Below are positions 15,689 to 23,803 of a stretch of DNA of 35,356 nucleotides, piece after piece. The DNA is from an uncultured bacterium. GTDB lineage: Bacteria; Bacteroidota; Bacteroidia; Bacteroidales; Bacteroidaceae. The stretch lies in NCBI GenBank assembly GCA_905215555.1, contig CAJMQU010000048.1, forward strand, positions 1 through 35,356, read 5' to 3'. Each line of letters starts with the position of its first letter. Position 1 is the stretch's first letter. The translations under genes were made by a program, and so were the position numbers. The notes beneath the pieces are model-generated. The model did not search any database. It had not been told where the DNA came from and saw only the letters and a program-made list of their open reading frames with translations.

Positions 15689-15715
15689 CAACAATTGAAG
15701 AAAGGAGAACAGGTT

Positions 15716-17974
15716 ATGGAGGAGAATGTAAGCCAGAAAGATAAAGAAAAAGCCGAAGAAGAAATGATAGAACAGGCTTTCCAGCAACTGTTGAACGACT
15801 ATTTGGCAACCAAACACCGCAAGCGTATTGAGATTATAACAAAGGCATTCAATTTTGCCAACCAGGCGCATAAGGGCATCAAACGCCGTTCGGGAGAACC
15901 TTACATTATGCATCCGCTTGCCGTGGCACAGATTGTATGTACTGAAATAGGTCTGGGGTCAACGTCCATTTGTGCCGCCTTGCTGCACGATGTGGTAGAG
16001 GACACGGACTATACCGTAGAAGACATAGAGAACATATTCGGTCCGAAAATCGCCCAGATTGTGGACGGACTGACCAAAATATCCGGTGGTATATTCGGTG
16101 ACCGCGCTTCGGCACAAGCAGAAAACTTCAAAAAGCTATTGCTGACGATGTCCGACGATATACGTGTGATCCTCATCAAGATAGCGGACCGACTGCATAA
16201 TATGCGCACGTTAGGTTCGATGCTTCCCAACAAGCAGTTCAAGATTGCAGGCGAAACGCTGTATATCTATGCTCCCCTTGCCAACCGCCTCGGACTCTAC
16301 AAGATAAAGACCGAGCTGGAAAATCTGAGCTTCAAATACGAGCATCCCGAAGAATATCACGAAATCGAAGAAAAGCTGGCAGCCACGGCTGCCGAGCGCG
16401 ACAAGGTATTCAAGGAATTCACAGCTCCGATTCGTGCCCAACTGGACAAGATGGGGCTGAAATACCGCATTCTGGCACGCGTCAAATCCATCTTTTCCAT
16501 CTGGAACAAGATGCAGACCAAACACGTGCCCTTCGAAGAAATCTACGACCTGCTTGCCGTGCGCATCATCTTCGAGCCGCGCAATACGGACGAAGAACTG
16601 AACGATTGCTTCGACATCTACGTCTCCATCTCCAAAATATACAAACCCCACCCCGACCGCCTGCGCGATTGGGTGAGCCATCCCAAAGCAAACGGCTATC
16701 AAGCCCTGCACGTCACCCTTATGGGCAACAACGGACAGTGGATTGAAGTACAAATCCGCAGCGAACGCATGAACGACGTAGCCGAACAAGGCTTTGCCGC
16801 ACACTGGAAATATAAAGAAGGAGGTGGCAGTGAAGACGAAGGCGAACTGGATAAATGGTTGCGTACCATCAAGGAAATCCTCGATGATCCTCAACCGGAC
16901 GCCATCGACTTCCTCGATACCATCAAACTGAACTTGTTCGCCTCGGAAATATTCGTGTTCACTCCGAAAGGCGAAATCAAGACCATGCCGCAGAACTCTA
17001 CGGCGCTGGACTTTGCATTTTCCCTGCACACGGACATCGGCAGCCACTGCATCGGTGCCCAAGTGAACCACAAACTTGTGCCCCTGAGCCATAAATTGCA
17101 GAGTGGTGATCAGGTTGAAGTACTGACATCCAAATCGCAACGGGTACAACCCGAATGGGAGGTATTTGCCACAACCGCCCGTGCCCGTGCCAAGATTGCC
17201 GCCATCCTGCGCAAAGAACAAAGGACAAGCCAGAAAGAAGGCGAGACGCTCCTGAACGAATTCTTCAAGAAAGAAGAGCTCCGCCCGGATGATGTACTGA
17301 TAGACAAATTGGTAAAAGCCCACAATATGAAAAACCGGGACGAATTGCTCATTGCCATCGGCAACAAGAAAATCGTACTCGGAGACCTGGACAAGAATGC
17401 CTTGAAAGAGAAACAGGGAACCAACTGGAAGAAGTTCCTCACATTCTCATTCGGCAGCAACAAAGACAACAAAGAACCGGCCGAAGAGAAAGCACCGCAG
17501 GAAAAGGAAAAAATCAACACGAAACAAATCCTGAAACTGACGGAAGAGAATATCCAGAAGAGTTATATCATGGCAGAATGTTGTCACCCCATTCCCGGTG
17601 ACGATGTGTTGGGCTATATCGACGAGAACGACCGGATTATCATCCACAAGCGCCAATGTCCTGTTGCCGCCCGCTTAAAGAGCAGTTACGGCAACCGCAT
17701 TCTTGCCACCGAATGGGACACACACAAAGAACTCTCTTTCCTGGTGAATATATATATAAAAGGTATAGACGCCATGGGACTGCTGAACGAAGTGACGCAA
17801 GTCATCTCCCGACAGTTGAACGTGAACATCCGCAAGCTGTCAATTGAAACGACGGATGGTATCTTCGAAGGAAACCTTCAGTTGTACGTGCACGATGCGG
17901 ATGATGTGAAAACCATTTGCTATAATCTGAAACAGATACAGAACATCAAGCAGGTAACCCGTGTAGAAGCGTAA
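15716..17974 (+). CDS. RelA/SpoT-family (p)ppGpp synthetase/hydrolase
   Basis: 752-residue long RSH enzyme controlling the stringent response. Order: HD hydrolase domain with HDVVED (residues 91-96) intact, so ppGpp hydrolysis is expected; synthetase domain with YDLLAVRI (277-284) and GYQALH (327-332); TGS domain (about 410-470, IFVFTPKGEI); a Cys/His region (CCHPIPGDDVLG); and a C-terminal ACT domain (about 680-752). The substrate-specificity motif that reads RFKD in bifunctional enzymes is RLRD here (315-318). Start: ATG at 15716, with AAAGGAGAA upstream and a promoter just before; an in-frame extension to 15659 overlaps that promoter and is rejected. Candidate names are rsh or spoT. Confidence 0.94.
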   Translation: MEENVSQKDKEKAEEEMIEQAFQQLLNDYLATKHRKRIEIITKAFNFANQAHKGIKRRSGEPYIMHPLAVAQIVCTEIGLGSTSICAALLHDVVEDTDYTVEDIENIFGPKIAQIVDGLTKISGGIFGDRASAQAENFKKLLLTMSDDIRVILIKIADRLHNMRTLGSMLPNKQFKIAGETLYIYAPLANRLGLYKIKTELENLSFKYEHPEEYHEIEEKLAATAAERDKVFKEFTAPIRAQLDKMGLKYRILARVKSIFSIWNKMQTKHVPFEEIYDLLAVRIIFEPRNTDEELNDCFDIYVSISKIYKPHPDRLRDWVSHPKANGYQALHVTLMGNNGQWIEVQIRSERMNDVAEQGFAAHWKYKEGGGSEDEGELDKWLRTIKEILDDPQPDAIDFLDTIKLNLFASEIFVFTPKGEIKTMPQNSTALDFAFSLHTDIGSHCIGAQVNHKLVPLSHKLQSGDQVEVLTSKSQRVQPEWEVFATTARARAKIAAILRKEQRTSQKEGETLLNEFFKKEELRPDDVLIDKLVKAHNMKNRDELLIAIGNKKIVLGDLDKNALKEKQGTNWKKFLTFSFGSNKDNKEPAEEKAPQEKEKINTKQILKLTEENIQKSYIMAECCHPIPGDDVLGYIDENDRIIIHKRQCPVAARLKSSYGNRILATEWDTHKELSFLVNIYIKGIDAMGLLNEVTQVISRQLNVNIRKLSIETTDGIFEGNLQLYVHDADDVKTICYNLKQIQNIKQVTRVEA

Positions 17975-18009
17975 ATTATACGAAATTCAAACTATAAAAG
18001 CACATTAAT

Positions 18010-18402
18010 ATGTTTAACTCAAAAAAAGGAATAGACGATAAAGTTAGTAACCAATTGACCACCCTTTCCAGCCAGAGTTTAATCAAGGGTGACTGTTCTA
18101 TAGAAGGAGATATGCGTATCGATGGAACTATAGAAGGCAATATCCGGTGCACCGGCAAAGTAGTGATCGGCCCCGAAGGAAGAATAAACGGAAACATTTC
18201 CTGCACGCATGCCTGCCTGCATGGTACTATCATCGGTGACGCTTATGTGAAAGAGGAACTCACCCTGAAAGCCAACTGCGTGATGCAAGGCAACATCTAT
18301 ACCACTAAACTGGAAATAGAGTCGCAAGCCAAATTCAACGGAAGTTGCAATACGAATGATATGAACCATGAGGTGAAATTGTTGGGAGCGGTTACTGAAT
18401 AA
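18010..18402 (+). CDS. Bactofilin
   Basis: 130-residue bactofilin (polymer-forming cytoskeletal protein, DUF583). The core is a row of short beta-helix repeats with the IxGxIxGxI spacing: S-L-I-K-G-DCSIEGDM, R-I-D-G-T-IEGNI, V-V-I-G-P-EGRINGNI and A-C-L-H-G-TIIGD, from about residue 22 to 115. Bactofilins polymerise without nucleotide and scaffold cell-wall enzymes. A convergent gene for an M23 peptidase lies one gene away, a frequent partnership. The ATG at 18010 is 35 bases after the rsh stop; no own promoter is obvious. Confidence 0.9.
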   Translation: MFNSKKGIDDKVSNQLTTLSSQSLIKGDCSIEGDMRIDGTIEGNIRCTGKVVIGPEGRINGNISCTHACLHGTIIGDAYVKEELTLKANCVMQGNIYTTKLEIESQAKFNGSCNTNDMNHEVKLLGAVTE

Positions 18403-18437
18403 CATCTTTTATAAATGCAATAATCCCCATAAACAAG

Positions 18438-18484
18438 AAAACCGGATTAAAGATTGTAACAATCTTCAATCCGGTTTTTATTTT
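18438..18484. terminator. Bidirectional terminator between bactofilin and merR-type gene
   Basis: ACCGGATT (18441-18448) pairs with AATCCGGT (18468-18475), and after an A-C mismatch AAGATT pairs with AATCTT around a GTAAC loop. The plus strand continues TTTTTATTTTAT; the minus strand continues TTTTCTTGTTTA. It serves both converging genes. Confidence 0.9.
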
Positions 18485-18509
18485 ATCCGGTTCGTTTTCC
18501 AAATTCCGT

Positions 18510-18893
18510 TTATTCTCTTATTTCCCGAATGTCTTTCTTCAACTCATCCACCTGTTCATAAGTAAATCCGTCGAGAGCTTTCTTCATACTGAGCAATTCC
18601 TCACGAATAGCTTTCAAACGATCTACAATTTCGAAGTTGCGGAGAGTGTTTTCTTTATTATCTTTCATCCGCTGACGCGCACCGGGTAACGTCATACCCC
18701 GCTCCTTTACCAGATGATAAATCAGCTTCACCGTTTCTATATCCTCCTTACGATATTGCCGCACACCACGACTACCCTTCTTCGGAGAAAGCTGTGGAAA
18801 CTCTTTCTCCCAGAAACGAAGCAAAGATTCGTTGACATCGAACATCTGGGCCACCTCACTGATGGAATAATATAACTTCAGGTCTTTATTCAT
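18510..18893 (-). CDS. MerR-family transcriptional regulator
   Basis: 127 residues. The N-terminal winged helix-turn-helix (LYYSISEVAQMFDVNESLLRFWEKEFP, residues 7-33) is followed by the wing KKGSRGVRQYRKEDI (38-52) and a helical region to residue 80 typical of MerR proteins. A charged C-terminal coiled coil (about 90-127) ends it. It lacks cysteine ligands for metal, so no effector can be named. The gene starts two bases after the stop of the M23 peptidase gene and is surely in its operon, so it may regulate envelope functions (inference). A bidirectional terminator follows. Confidence 0.9.
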   Translation of the reverse strand: MNKDLKLYYSISEVAQMFDVNESLLRFWEKEFPQLSPKKGSRGVRQYRKEDIETVKLIYHLVKERGMTLPGARQRMKDNKENTLRNFEIVDRLKAIREELLSMKKALDGFTYEQVDELKKDIREIRE

Positions 18894-18895
18894 AA

Positions 18896-19864
18896 TTAAT
18901 CAAGAACCTTACCGTGGTTGGCAGCAATCTGTATCATGCGGTCATAATCTTCGGCACTCAAGTCCATAAAGTAATAATTAACGGGATTTACCACCTGTCC
19001 CTTTACATGGACTTCATAGTGCAAGTGAGGTCCGGTACTCTTTCCAGTACTACCCACTCCGGCAATGACTTCACCACGCACCACCTTCTTTCCGAGTTTC
19101 GTGCGGTATTCCTTCAAGTGACCATATAAAGTCTGATAACCAAAGCCATGATCTATCACGATAGTATTGCCATAACCGGTTTCCCAACCCAGCTTCACCA
19201 CCGTACCGTCTCCCGTGGCATAAACATCCGTACCGATAGGTGCAGAGAAGTCCATGCCGGCATGAAATTTCGTAGTACCGTAGATGGGGTCAATACGCGT
19301 ACCGTAACCCGAAGCAGTCTTGCGAAGGTCTTTATTGGAAATGGGCTGGATAGCAGGAATACAACGCAACATTTCGTCATGGCTCTTACACATATCCACT
19401 ACATCATCGAAAGAACGGGACTGGATATAAAGCTGCTTACTGAGCATATCCATCTTCTGAGTCGTATTCACCACCAGGTCGGCGTTCGCCATATCCATCA
19501 AATGTTCATAACGGTTGGTGCCACCATACCCCGCCTGACGAATAGCAGACGGTATAGGATCCGCTGCAAAGATCACGCGATAGAGGTTGTCATCACGTTG
19601 CTGTACATCCTGCAACACCCCCATAGCCTCGTCCAGACGACGTGAAAGCACATTATACTGCGCTAAAAGTTGGCTATTTTCCTTTCGCAATTCTTTTTCG
19701 GAAGGAGAACCGAAAATAATCAGCAGAACAATGAAACTGCCCGCACCCAACCCCATGCCAATAAATAAACGGCGCAAGAGGCTCACCGCCCGTTGTCTGA
19801 CAGTAGGGTAAATACGGTCATAAGTCTGCGTCTGTGGATTATAAATGTAGTAAACTTTGCGCAT
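18896..19864 (-). CDS. M23-family peptidoglycan endopeptidase
   Basis: 322 residues. A short cytoplasmic N-terminus (MRKVYYIYNPQTQTYDR, a common Bacteroidetes lead) is followed by one membrane anchor (about 33-52), a periplasmic coiled coil (56-92), and a LytM/M23 domain from about residue 185. Zinc and catalytic residues are all present: His201 and Asp205 (FHAGMD), His249 (YGHL), His280 and His282 (PHLHYE). Such enzymes cut peptide cross-links and, together with bactofilins, shape the cell. It is first in an operon with the MerR-type gene. The ATG at 19864 follows a -7 box by about 30 bases. Confidence 0.93.
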   Translation of the reverse strand: MRKVYYIYNPQTQTYDRIYPTVRQRAVSLLRRLFIGMGLGAGSFIVLLIIFGSPSEKELRKENSQLLAQYNVLSRRLDEAMGVLQDVQQRDDNLYRVIFAADPIPSAIRQAGYGGTNRYEHLMDMANADLVVNTTQKMDMLSKQLYIQSRSFDDVVDMCKSHDEMLRCIPAIQPISNKDLRKTASGYGTRIDPIYGTTKFHAGMDFSAPIGTDVYATGDGTVVKLGWETGYGNTIVIDHGFGYQTLYGHLKEYRTKLGKKVVRGEVIAGVGSTGKSTGPHLHYEVHVKGQVVNPVNYYFMDLSAEDYDRMIQIAANHGKVLD

Positions 19865-19894
19865 CTTTTGGAAATATTTCGCTCGTTAATACGG

Positions 19895-19902
19895 CAAAAG
19901 TA
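19895..19902 (-). promoter_or_regulatory. Promoter (-7 box) of the M23 peptidase operon
   Basis: Minus-strand TACTTTTG, an exact -7 box, 31 bases before the start codon. It lies 12 bases from the divergent alaS -7 box, so each polymerase footprint covers the other promoter. Confidence 0.6.
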
Positions 19903-19914
19903 ATAAAAACAAGC

Positions 19915-19922
19915 TATCTTTG
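19915..19922 (+). promoter_or_regulatory. Promoter (-7 box) of alaS
   Basis: TATCTTTG followed by CA, the commonest Bacteroidales form. The leader to the ATG at 20017 would be about 90 bases and contains a TAGTAAGTA-type repeat. Confidence 0.65.
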
Positions 19923-19947
19923 CACAGTTTTTTCAAGAATATTAAGA

Positions 19948-20000
19948 CTAAGTAGTTAGTAGTAAGTAGCTAATAGTAAGTAATAGATAGTAATAGATTA
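19948..20000 (+). repeat. Degenerate TAGTAAGTA repeats in the alaS leader
   Basis: Purine/T-only stretch with TAGTAAGTA at least twice (19958-19980) and TAATAGAT-type copies (19981-20000). It contains many in-frame TAG and TAA triplets and no gene. Its low complexity suggests slippage. Confidence 0.55.
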
Positions 20001-20016
20001 AGATAAATAAAAGAGT

Positions 20017-22635
20017 ATGTTGACTGCAAATGAAATCCGGAACTCATTCAAGAGTTTCTTCGAGAGCAAAGGACACCAAATTGTACCTTCTGCTCCGATG
20101 GTAATTAAAGATGACCCGACACTGATGTTTACCAATGCGGGCATGAACCAGTTCAAAGATATTATTTTGGGTAATCACCCGGCCAAATATAAAAGAGTCG
20201 CGGACTCACAGAAATGTCTGCGTGTAAGCGGCAAACATAATGACTTGGAAGAGGTAGGACACGATACGTATCACCACACTATGTTTGAGATGTTGGGCAA
20301 CTGGTCGTTCGGCGACTACTTCAAGAAGGAAGCCATCGACTGGGCATGGGAATATCTGGTGGAAGTGCTGAAGATAGACCCCAAGAACCTTTATGCCACC
20401 GTTTTCGAAGGTAGCCCCGAAGAAGGACTGGAACGCGACAACGAAGCAGCTTCCTTTTGGGAACAATATCTTCCGAAAGACCACATCCTCAACGGAAACA
20501 AGCATGATAACTTTTGGGAAATGGGCGATACGGGGCCATGCGGTCCATGCTCCGAGATACATATAGATTCACGTCCGGAAGAAGAAAAAGCCAAGGTTCC
20601 CGGTTATCAGTTGGTGAACAAAGACCATCCGCAAGTGATCGAAATCTGGAACCTCGTGTTCATGCAGTTCAACCGTAAGGCGGACGGCAGCCTGGAAGGA
20701 CTTCCTGCCAAGGTAATCGACACAGGTATGGGCTTCGAACGCCTGGTACGCACGCTGCAAGGCAAAACATCCAACTATGACACGGATGTATTCCAGCCGA
20801 TCCTGAAAGCCATCGCCAACATGGCAGGCACCGCTTATGGAAAAGACAATCAACAGGACATTGCCATGCGCGTAATCGCTGACCATATCCGCACGATTGC
20901 TTTCTCCATCACAGACGGCCAGTTACCGTCGAATGCCAAAGCCGGATACGTAATCCGACGTATTCTCCGTCGTGCCGTTCGCTATGGTTACACATTCCTC
21001 GGACAGCGACAGGCATTCATGTACAAACTGCTCCCCGTCCTGATTGAGAACATGGGCGAGGCTTATCCGGAACTGGAAGCACAAAAGGAACTTATCGGCA
21101 AGGTTATCAAAGAAGAGGAAGATTCTTTCCTCCGCACACTGGAAACCGGTATCCGCTTGCTGGATAAGACAATGGCTGACGCCAAAGCTGCCGGAAAGAC
21201 AGAAATCAGCGGTAAGGATGCTTTCACCTTATATGATACTTTCGGTTTCCCGCTCGACCTGACGGAGCTGATTCTCCGCGAGAACGGTATGACTGCCGAT
21301 ATCAAGGAGTTCGACGCTGAAATGCAGCAACAGAAGCAGCGTGCCCGTAATGCTGCTGCCATCGAAACCGGAGACTGGATCACGCTGAAAGAAGGAACTA
21401 CTGAGTTCGTTGGTTATGACTATACCGAATATGAAACAAGTATCCTCCGCTACCGTCAGGTAAAGCAGAAAAACCAGACGTTGTATCAGATTGTACTGGA
21501 TTACACCCCGTTCTATGCAGAAAGCGGTGGTCAGGTAGGTGATACCGGTGCGCTTGTCAGCGAATTTGAAACAATTGAAGTAATTGATACCAAAAAGGAG
21601 AACAACCTTCCGATACATATCACCAAGAAATTGCCCGAACATCCGGAAGCCCCGATGATGGCTTGCGTAGATACCGACAAGCGTGCTGCCTGCGCAGCCA
21701 ACCACTCGGCTACCCACCTGCTGGACGCTGCACTTCGTGAAGTTTTGGGAGAGCACGTAGAGCAGAAGGGATCTTTAGTGACTCCGGACTCACTGCGCTT
21801 CGACTTCTCTCACTTCCAAAAAGTGACAGACGAAGAAATCCGCCAGGTAGAACACTTGGTGAATGCAAAAATCCGTGCCAACATACCTTTGAAAGAATAT
21901 CGCAATATTCCCATTGAAGAAGCTAAGGAATTGGGAGCTATCGCATTGTTCGGTGAGAAGTACGGTGACCATGTACGTGTCATTCAATTCGGCTCATCCG
22001 TTGAGTTCTGCGGTGGTACGCACGTTGCCGCCACGGGAAACATCGGTATGCTGAAAATAGTTTCCGAAAGTTCCGTTGCTGCCGGTGTGCGCCGTATCGA
22101 GGCTTACACAGGTGCACGTGTGGAAGAACTGATGGATACCATCGAAGATACGATACGTGACCTGAAAGCCCTCTTCAACAATGCTCCCGATTTGGGCGGA
22201 ACCATCCGTAAGTACATTGAAGAAAATGCCGGACTGAAGAAACAAATGGAAGACTTCATGAAGGAGAAAGAAGCTCAGATAAAGGAAAGACTGCTGAAGA
22301 ACGTACAGGAAATCCACGGCATAAAAGTGATTAAGATCTGTGCCCCGATACCTGCCGACAGCATCAAGAATATCGCATTCCAACTGCGTGGAGAAATCAC
22401 GGAGAACTTGTGTTTTGTGGCCGGAACAGTGAATGAAGGTAAACCGATGCTGACGGTTATGCTGAGCGACAATCTTGTTGCCAGCGGATTGAAAGCCGGA
22501 AACCTGGTAAAGGAAGCCGCCAAACTGATACAAGGCGGTGGCGGGGGGCAGCCTCACTTCGCAACAGCCGGTGGCAAGAATGCTGACGGACTGAATGCGG
22601 CAATTGAAAAGGTGCTGGAACTTGCCGGAATCTGA
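20017..22635 (+). CDS. alaS: Alanyl-tRNA synthetase
   Basis: 872-residue class II synthetase that charges tRNA-Ala, of full usual length. The class II catalytic core begins with IRNSFKSFFESKGHQIVPSA and contains FTNAGMNQFKD and the GDTGPCGPCSEIH motif. The editing domain carries its zinc residues His563 and His567 (NHSATHLLD) and Cys665 and His669 (CGGTHV), so hydrolysis of mischarged Ser/Gly-tRNA is expected to work. A coiled region and the C-Ala domain (GGGGGQPHFATAGGK) end the protein. It is a single-gene unit with its own promoter and a very strong terminator. Confidence 0.98.
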   Translation: MLTANEIRNSFKSFFESKGHQIVPSAPMVIKDDPTLMFTNAGMNQFKDIILGNHPAKYKRVADSQKCLRVSGKHNDLEEVGHDTYHHTMFEMLGNWSFGDYFKKEAIDWAWEYLVEVLKIDPKNLYATVFEGSPEEGLERDNEAASFWEQYLPKDHILNGNKHDNFWEMGDTGPCGPCSEIHIDSRPEEEKAKVPGYQLVNKDHPQVIEIWNLVFMQFNRKADGSLEGLPAKVIDTGMGFERLVRTLQGKTSNYDTDVFQPILKAIANMAGTAYGKDNQQDIAMRVIADHIRTIAFSITDGQLPSNAKAGYVIRRILRRAVRYGYTFLGQRQAFMYKLLPVLIENMGEAYPELEAQKELIGKVIKEEEDSFLRTLETGIRLLDKTMADAKAAGKTEISGKDAFTLYDTFGFPLDLTELILRENGMTADIKEFDAEMQQQKQRARNAAAIETGDWITLKEGTTEFVGYDYTEYETSILRYRQVKQKNQTLYQIVLDYTPFYAESGGQVGDTGALVSEFETIEVIDTKKENNLPIHITKKLPEHPEAPMMACVDTDKRAACAANHSATHLLDAALREVLGEHVEQKGSLVTPDSLRFDFSHFQKVTDEEIRQVEHLVNAKIRANIPLKEYRNIPIEEAKELGAIALFGEKYGDHVRVIQFGSSVEFCGGTHVAATGNIGMLKIVSESSVAAGVRRIEAYTGARVEELMDTIEDTIRDLKALFNNAPDLGGTIRKYIEENAGLKKQMEDFMKEKEAQIKERLLKNVQEIHGIKVIKICAPIPADSIKNIAFQLRGEITENLCFVAGTVNEGKPMLTVMLSDNLVASGLKAGNLVKEAAKLIQGGGGGQPHFATAGGKNADGLNAAIEKVLELAGI

Positions 22636-22665
22636 TTCGCTTTCCATTTCATACATAATTAATAT

Positions 22666-22730
22666 AGAAGCTCCGCTTCCGACAGATTATAATGCATATG
22701 CCTGTAATCTGTCGGAAGCGGAGTTTCTTA
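22666..22730 (+). terminator. Long-stem terminator of alaS
   Basis: The 19 bases at 22671-22689 (beginning CTCCGCTTCC) pair perfectly with 22705-22723; a G-T wobble and AGAA/TTCT extend it to about 24 pairs. The loop is about 15 bases. The 3' flank TTTCTTATTC is only partly U-rich. It lies 30 bases after the alaS stop. Confidence 0.75.
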
Positions 22731-22784
22731 TTCGCTGTGATTACAAACAACACTACTACGAAATGCTTACACACATCATCTGTT

Positions 22785-22823
22785 GGCAAAAAACAGAAAC
22801 GGGAAAGCCTAAGCCTTCCCGTT
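22785..22823 (-). terminator. Terminator of the 22880-23716 lipoprotein gene
   Basis: AACGGGAA (22798-22805) pairs with TTCCCGTT (22816-22823), continued by GC/GC around CTAA. On the minus strand it is followed by TCTGTTTTTTGCC, a good U tract. Confidence 0.8.
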
Positions 22824-22879
22824 CCCTTAACAATCCATAAATTCTCTCTTGACAAAAAAGGTCGGATCAGTATACCTTC

Positions 22880-23716
22880 TTAGTAATCCACTCCATTTTC
22901 ATTTTCCGATAAACGCTCTATATGATAGACTTTACATCCTTCCGGAACTTCTACCGGACAAATCTCTGTTACATCCTCCCAAAGGTCCATATAGAATCCT
23001 CCTGAAGCGTTCCTGAAAACTTCAGGAAAAGCACCGGTCTGATAAAGATGCTCCTCACCATTATAAGTAAACAACCAACCTGAACGGGTAACTTCACCCA
23101 CAAGCACCGGCACCCTCTCATACCGCCCCATTATGGGTGCGACAGCAGAATCATCTGGACGGATACGCAGAGTTCCTGCTTCCAACATCTCATATTCATC
23201 ATCTGGTATCAACTCATAACGTCCGTTCAACTTTACAGTAAAAGCATCAACAAAAGAGTTCATGATCTGAACTTTCTGTTCTTCTGTAGCCTCTCCCGTA
23301 ACCACTATGCCGTCTTTGTTTTTAAACAAAACCAACTTCAAACACTCATTTACCGTCACTTCCAGAGAAGCTGAAATGCCACTTCCGTCTTTTACCGTTA
23401 GCACAATCTTCCCCTCTGTTTTAGGAATGACCTGCATGCGTTGATAACCATTTTCACTCTTTACAAAAGTAGCGGTTGCTATGGAATTATCTCCATTCAC
23501 TATAGAATAATTGCCATCACCACCATCTACACCGACAACTATACCATCAGGTTTAGTCAGGTAAAGATTTACAGAACTGAACATATTGCCACATGTCCCT
23601 ATCTCGTAAACAGGCGCATCCCCCGAAAAGAAGACCATATCACGATAATCATCCTCGCATGCAGTGCCCACAAACAAGAGCGAAATCAACATTAGAATAG
23701 AATAGATGTATTTCAT
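22880..23716 (-). CDS. Lipoprotein of unknown function
   Basis: 278 residues. A lipoprotein signal ends in V-G-T-A-C (Cys at residue 20), followed directly by acidic EDDYRD, which resembles the Bacteroidetes signal for surface display. The body looks all-beta: an Ig-like or BACON-like stretch (about 75-125, with VKSENGYQRMQVIPKTEGKIVLTVKDGSG) precedes a C-terminal part rich in Tyr/Trp. I do not recognise a named family and see no catalytic motif. No -7 box is evident upstream. It stands alone between alaS (convergent) and the helicase gene, with its own terminator. Confidence 0.75.
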   Translation of the reverse strand: MKYIYSILMLISLLFVGTACEDDYRDMVFFSGDAPVYEIGTCGNMFSSVNLYLTKPDGIVVGVDGGDGNYSIVNGDNSIATATFVKSENGYQRMQVIPKTEGKIVLTVKDGSGISASLEVTVNECLKLVLFKNKDGIVVTGEATEEQKVQIMNSFVDAFTVKLNGRYELIPDDEYEMLEAGTLRIRPDDSAVAPIMGRYERVPVLVGEVTRSGWLFTYNGEEHLYQTGAFPEVFRNASGGFYMDLWEDVTEICPVEVPEGCKVYHIERLSENENGVDY

Positions 23717-23803
23717 TGTTTTAGTTTTTTAGTCTGACTTCATATTAATGAAATACATACTTTAGTTAATTACTGCATGGAAGCAGATATTTTTTTCAGT
23801 GCC

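Noticed and set aside
15659..15715. N-terminal extension of the RSH protein
   Set aside because: It spans the -33 and -7 boxes; the ATG at 15716 has a good Shine-Dalgarno sequence.
16211..17323. 370-codon open frame on the minus strand
   Set aside because: Antisense to rsh; created by codon bias of the real gene.
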